A stretch of DNA of 64,000 nucleotides from CATQHP01 sp965205595 (lineage in GTDB: Bacteria; Acidobacteriota; Terriglobia; Bryobacterales; UBA6623). The notes under the pieces were generated by a model that was not told the DNA's origin, made no database searches, and saw only the letters and a program-made list of their open reading frames with translations. The stretch lies in contig CBDBHI010000057.1 of the NCBI GenBank assembly GCA_965205595.1, positions 1 through 64,000 of the forward strand, given 5' to 3'. The position numbers were made by a program, and so were the translations under genes. Positions 61,543 to 64,000 of this stretch are shown here, piece after piece; the stretch's first letter is position 1; every line of letters begins with the position of its first letter.

Positions 61543-62701
61543 GCTGTTCGCGGGCGCCGGCGGTCTAGCGATCGCGATGTCCAATGCCGGTTTCCGGCAT
61601 GCGGCGGTGATCGAGCGAAATCACGACGCCTGTGAAACCTTTCGCGAGAACCAGCGTCTTGATCTTCACGCGGTGAACAAGTGGCCGCTGTACGAGGGTG
61701 ATGTTCAGGATTTTGACTATCGAGGGTTGTCCGACGTAGCGGTTGTTTCCGGGGGGCCGCCGTGCCAGCCGTTTTCGCTCGGCGGAAAACATCGCGGCCA
61801 CTCGGATAAGCGAGACATGTTTCCGGAAGCGGTGCGCGCGGTCCACGAGCTGCGGCCGAAGGCGTTTCTCTTCGAAAACGTCAAGGGGTTGATGCGCGAG
61901 ACCTTCGCGTCCTACTTCGAATACATCCTCCTGCGGTTTGCGCATCCGAGCGTGACTCGGCGGAAGTCTGAAAGCCCGCGCGACCACTGCGCACGACTTG
62001 AGCGGCATCACACCTCCCGAAGAACGCGCACTGAGTACAACGTTGTGTTCCGTCTGCTCAACGCGGCGGACTTCGGTGTCCCACAGCGGCGGGAACGAGT
62101 GTTTATCGTTGGATTCCGTTCCGATCTTGGCGTTCAATGGAGTTTTCCTGAAGGCGACCACTCGGAGGACGCCTTGCTCCATTCCAAATGGGTAACAGGT
62201 GAGTATTGGCATCGTCACCGGCTGACGAAACGTCGCCGACCGGAGTTGCCGCCGCGGTTGATGGCTCGTGTTCAGCGGCTCAGCATCGCTTCCATGCCCA
62301 ATGGAAATCCGTGGCGGACAGTCCGGGACTCAATCAACGACCTACCCGAACCTCAGCAGCGAAGAAGCTCGGCGGTCGCCAACCACGTATTCAATCCCGG
62401 TGCGCGCTCTTATCCTGGCCACACCGGTAGCCCGATCGACGACCCGGCGAAGACACTCAAGGCGGGGGATCACGGTGTGCCCGGAGGCGAGAACATGCTG
62501 GCCCTTCCCAACGGATCGGTGCGGTACTTCACCGTGCGTGAGGCAGCTCGTCTACAAACGTTTCCAGACGACTATGTATTTTGCGGTTCCTGGACCGAAT
62601 CGATGCGTCAGCTTGGAAACGCTGTTCCCGTGCAGTTAGCGGAGAGGGTGGCGAAGTCCGTATTCGATGCGCTACATCGTTCGCGCTCTGACGGGGTCTG
62701 A
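61529..62701 (+). CDS. dcm: DNA (cytosine-5-)-methyltransferase
   Basis: A 390-residue C5-cytosine methyltransferase using S-adenosylmethionine. Motif I is SVELFAGAGGLAIAMSNAG, motif IV VVSGGPPCQPFSLGG (nucleophile C79), motif VI FLFENVKGL, motif VIII QRRERVFIVGF and the C-terminal motifs IX/X EAARLQTFPDDY and RQLGNAVPVQLA. The target-recognition part, about residues 200-300, is not matched to a known specificity. The ATG at 61529 lies inside vsr. A third gene starts 4 bases downstream. The set looks like part of a type II restriction-modification system. Confidence 0.94.
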   Translation: MRSVELFAGAGGLAIAMSNAGFRHAAVIERNHDACETFRENQRLDLHAVNKWPLYEGDVQDFDYRGLSDVAVVSGGPPCQPFSLGGKHRGHSDKRDMFPEAVRAVHELRPKAFLFENVKGLMRETFASYFEYILLRFAHPSVTRRKSESPRDHCARLERHHTSRRTRTEYNVVFRLLNAADFGVPQRRERVFIVGFRSDLGVQWSFPEGDHSEDALLHSKWVTGEYWHRHRLTKRRRPELPPRLMARVQRLSIASMPNGNPWRTVRDSINDLPEPQQRRSSAVANHVFNPGARSYPGHTGSPIDDPAKTLKAGDHGVPGGENMLALPNGSVRYFTVREAARLQTFPDDYVFCGSWTESMRQLGNAVPVQLAERVAKSVFDALHRSRSDGV

Positions 62702-62704
62702 CTG

Positions 62705-62779
62705 ATGCCTCCATCACGCGCGAAACTGGAACTGCTGGCTGCGCAACTCAAGACGCTGTCTGAAACCATCGGCGGCGAG
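62705..62779 (+). pseudogene. 5' part of the third gene of the vsr-dcm island, cut by IS5
   Basis: An ATG 4 bases after the dcm stop begins PPSRAKLELLAAQLKTLSET and then IGGE, where the IS5-family element starts. With the insertion the frame ends at a TAG at 62818 (37 residues). Directly after the element the sequence continues in the same frame from GAG. Position suggests a cognate restriction enzyme or partner of the methyltransferase, but the fragment is too short to recognise. Confidence 0.75.
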
Positions 62780-63894
62780 GGGCGTTGGTGCATGAATCGG
62801 TGTAAGCGAGCACGCTAGCGGCGGGGGTGGGGTCCAGTCCATCATAGAGATCGGGGGGTAACGTCATGGTCGCAGCGAAGTCGAGCCGAGTCAACCGCCA
62901 GTACAAGAAGAAGTACAGAATCCGGAACTGGAGGGAGTACGAGCGTGGCCTCAGGAGCCGCGGCGACGTCACGATCTGGCTGAGCGAGGATGCAATTGCC
63001 GCGTGGATACCACCGAAGAACGGTCTTCGCGGAGGCCAGCGGCGGTACTCGAACCTCGCGGTCCGGACCGCGTTGACGCTGCGGGTCGTCTTCAGCCTGC
63101 CGCTCCGCCAGACCGAGGGGTTCCCGGACTCGCTGCTCCGCTTGATGGGCCTCAACCTCAAGGCCCCGGACCACACCACACTCTCGCGCCGGAACCAAAT
63201 CGTTGCGGTGCCGCCCCTGACCCGATCCTACGACGGCCCGATCGACTTGATCGTCGATTCCACAGGGCTGAAGATTCTGGGTTGCGGCGAATGGAACGCG
63301 CACAAGCACAAGGCATCAAAGAAACGCCGGGATTGGCGGAAGCTGCACATCGGGGTGGATGCCGAGGGGTTCATTGTGGCGGCCGAACTCACAGCGAGCA
63401 GCCGGGACGACGCCTCCACACTCCCTGCTCTTCTCGACACAATCGAGGTTCCCATCCGGCGTTTCACCGCGGACGGAGCCTACGACCACAGGTCGGTCTA
63501 CGATCAACTCAGCGCGGCCGGTACAGAGAACGTCGTGATTGTGATTCCCCCTCGTCGCTCCGCGCTGTCGGCGGGGCCAACGGACGGCCCATGGGCGCAG
63601 CGTGACACGGCTCTTGAGAGGATTCGCCAGGTCGGGCGACGAGAGTGGCGGAAGGAGTCGGGCTACCGACAGCAGGCGCGCGTTGAAAACAGCTTCTTCC
63701 GATACAAGTCCGTGCTCGGAGGCGGATTGAAGGCGAGGCACGGCAAAGCACAAAGGAGAGAAGTTGCGATCGGGTGTCACATCCTCAACCGGATGGCCGA
63801 GCTGGGTAGGCCGAAATCCTGCGCTGTGGTGTCCTGAACGAGAAGTTGGAAAAGCGCCCCCACTCGCGCCGCAGTTGAATCATGCAACAGCGCC
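62780..63894 (+). mobile_element. IS5-family element
   Basis: About 1.1 kb. The left end GGCGTTGGTGCATGAATC (62781-62798) and the complement of the right end GAATCATGCAACAGCGCC (63877-63894) match at 15 of 18 positions. GAG flanks the element on both sides (62777-62779, 63895-63897) as a 3-bp target duplication. It carries one intact transposase. Confidence 0.83.
62866..63837 (+). CDS. IS5-family DDE transposase, intact
   Basis: A 323-residue transposase. An N-terminal helical domain (RNWREYERGLRSRGDVTIWL, AVRTALTLRVVFSLPLRQTEG) is followed by the catalytic core with D131 (IVDSTGLKI), D203 (TADGAYD) and E274 (ARVENSFFRYK). All motifs are present and the length fits. It has disrupted the third gene of the vsr-dcm island. 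Confidence 0.93.
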   Translation: MVAAKSSRVNRQYKKKYRIRNWREYERGLRSRGDVTIWLSEDAIAAWIPPKNGLRGGQRRYSNLAVRTALTLRVVFSLPLRQTEGFPDSLLRLMGLNLKAPDHTTLSRRNQIVAVPPLTRSYDGPIDLIVDSTGLKILGCGEWNAHKHKASKKRRDWRKLHIGVDAEGFIVAAELTASSRDDASTLPALLDTIEVPIRRFTADGAYDHRSVYDQLSAAGTENVVIVIPPRRSALSAGPTDGPWAQRDTALERIRQVGRREWRKESGYRQQARVENSFFRYKSVLGGGLKARHGKAQRREVAIGCHILNRMAELGRPKSCAVVS

Positions 63895-64000
63895 GAGTTG
63901 CGCGCGTACTTTGGATTGACGCCATTCGGCGTCAACCATTTTCGCCAGGCAGTTCGTGGGCTGGCGGAGTTGGCCTTGCAAACCGACAAAGGTGTTGTGC
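63895..64000 (+). pseudogene. Continuation of the IS5-split gene (runs off window)
   Basis: Open in the frame of the 62705-62779 fragment once the element and one GAG copy are removed: ELRAYFGLTPFGVNHFRQAV, then RGLAELALQTDKGVV. The rejoined product (about 60 residues seen) is helical and I do not recognise the family. More of the gene lies to the right of the window. Confidence 0.7.

Overview
The window looks like a chromosomal segment from an environmental, GC-rich, Gram-negative bacterium, most likely an Acidobacteriota of the Bryobacterales/Solibacter type; Planctomycetota-like lineages are the main alternative. The reasons are a DUF1549/DUF1553 cytochrome-type protein directly followed by a DUF1501 protein, a second solo DUF1501, a secreted sulfatase, DUF2911 and DUF4019 proteins, a multiheme cytochrome c, many Sec signal peptides, an Omp85-like outer-membrane protein, and host genes that mostly lack a clear Shine-Dalgarno sequence. 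This assignment is inference from gene content only.

Layout. 1-10.6 kb is a mobile-element-rich stretch: an IS21 end that truncates a membrane-protein gene, a REP-associated transposase (RAYT) cassette with its own repeat array, an IS110 element, an IS630 element beside an N-terminally incomplete membrane protein, and two copies of a roughly 0.4-0.5 kb hairpin-bearing segment 2.6 kb apart. Intact genes here are a DUF2911 protein, a lipoprotein-like ADP-ribosylglycohydrolase and a DUF4019 protein. 10.6-37.5 kb is a well-preserved chromosomal block: sugar-binding lipoprotein, ornithine aminotransferase, two glycosyltransferases, a small protein plus Omp85-like barrel pair, the DUF1549/DUF1553-DUF1501 pair, a beta-propeller/PHP hydrolase, an esterase-like phytase-domain protein, a sulfatase, a malic enzyme-phosphotransacetylase fusion, a second DUF1501, a queuosine-precursor transporter, an antibiotic-biosynthesis-type monooxygenase, TauE/SafE and CDF transporters, a heptaheme cytochrome c, and uvrA. 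37.5-43.4 kb holds two inverted copies of one DDE insertion sequence flanking a small block with rnc.

43.4-60.7 kb is a plasmid-derived conjugative module: iterons with a DnaA-box-like site, a RepA-type initiator, a zinc-finger protein, an ArdC-type antirestriction protein, and a Trb/VirB type IV secretion cluster (VirB2, B3, B4, B9, B10, B5/TrbJ, B6/TrbL, B8/TrbF, VirD4/TraG, VirB11/TrbB) ending in a truncated nuclease. VirB4, VirB9, VirB10 and VirD4 carry frameshifts or a nonsense codon while the neighbouring chromosomal genes are intact, so the transfer apparatus appears to be decaying in place. No recognisable relaxase is present. 60.9-64 kb is a modification/restriction-type island (ribbon-helix-helix protein, Vsr, cytosine methyltransferase) whose third gene is split by an IS5-family element; removing the element restores the reading frame across a 3-bp target duplication.

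I found no tRNA, rRNA or CRISPR array. The strongest observations are the multiply broken type IV secretion cluster with no visible relaxase, the RAYT cassette with its expanding repeat array and a probable catalytic Tyr-to-His change, the mosaic inverted IS pair around rnc, the RNA stem that would hide the IS110 recombinase ribosome site, and the IS5-split third gene of the vsr-dcm island.
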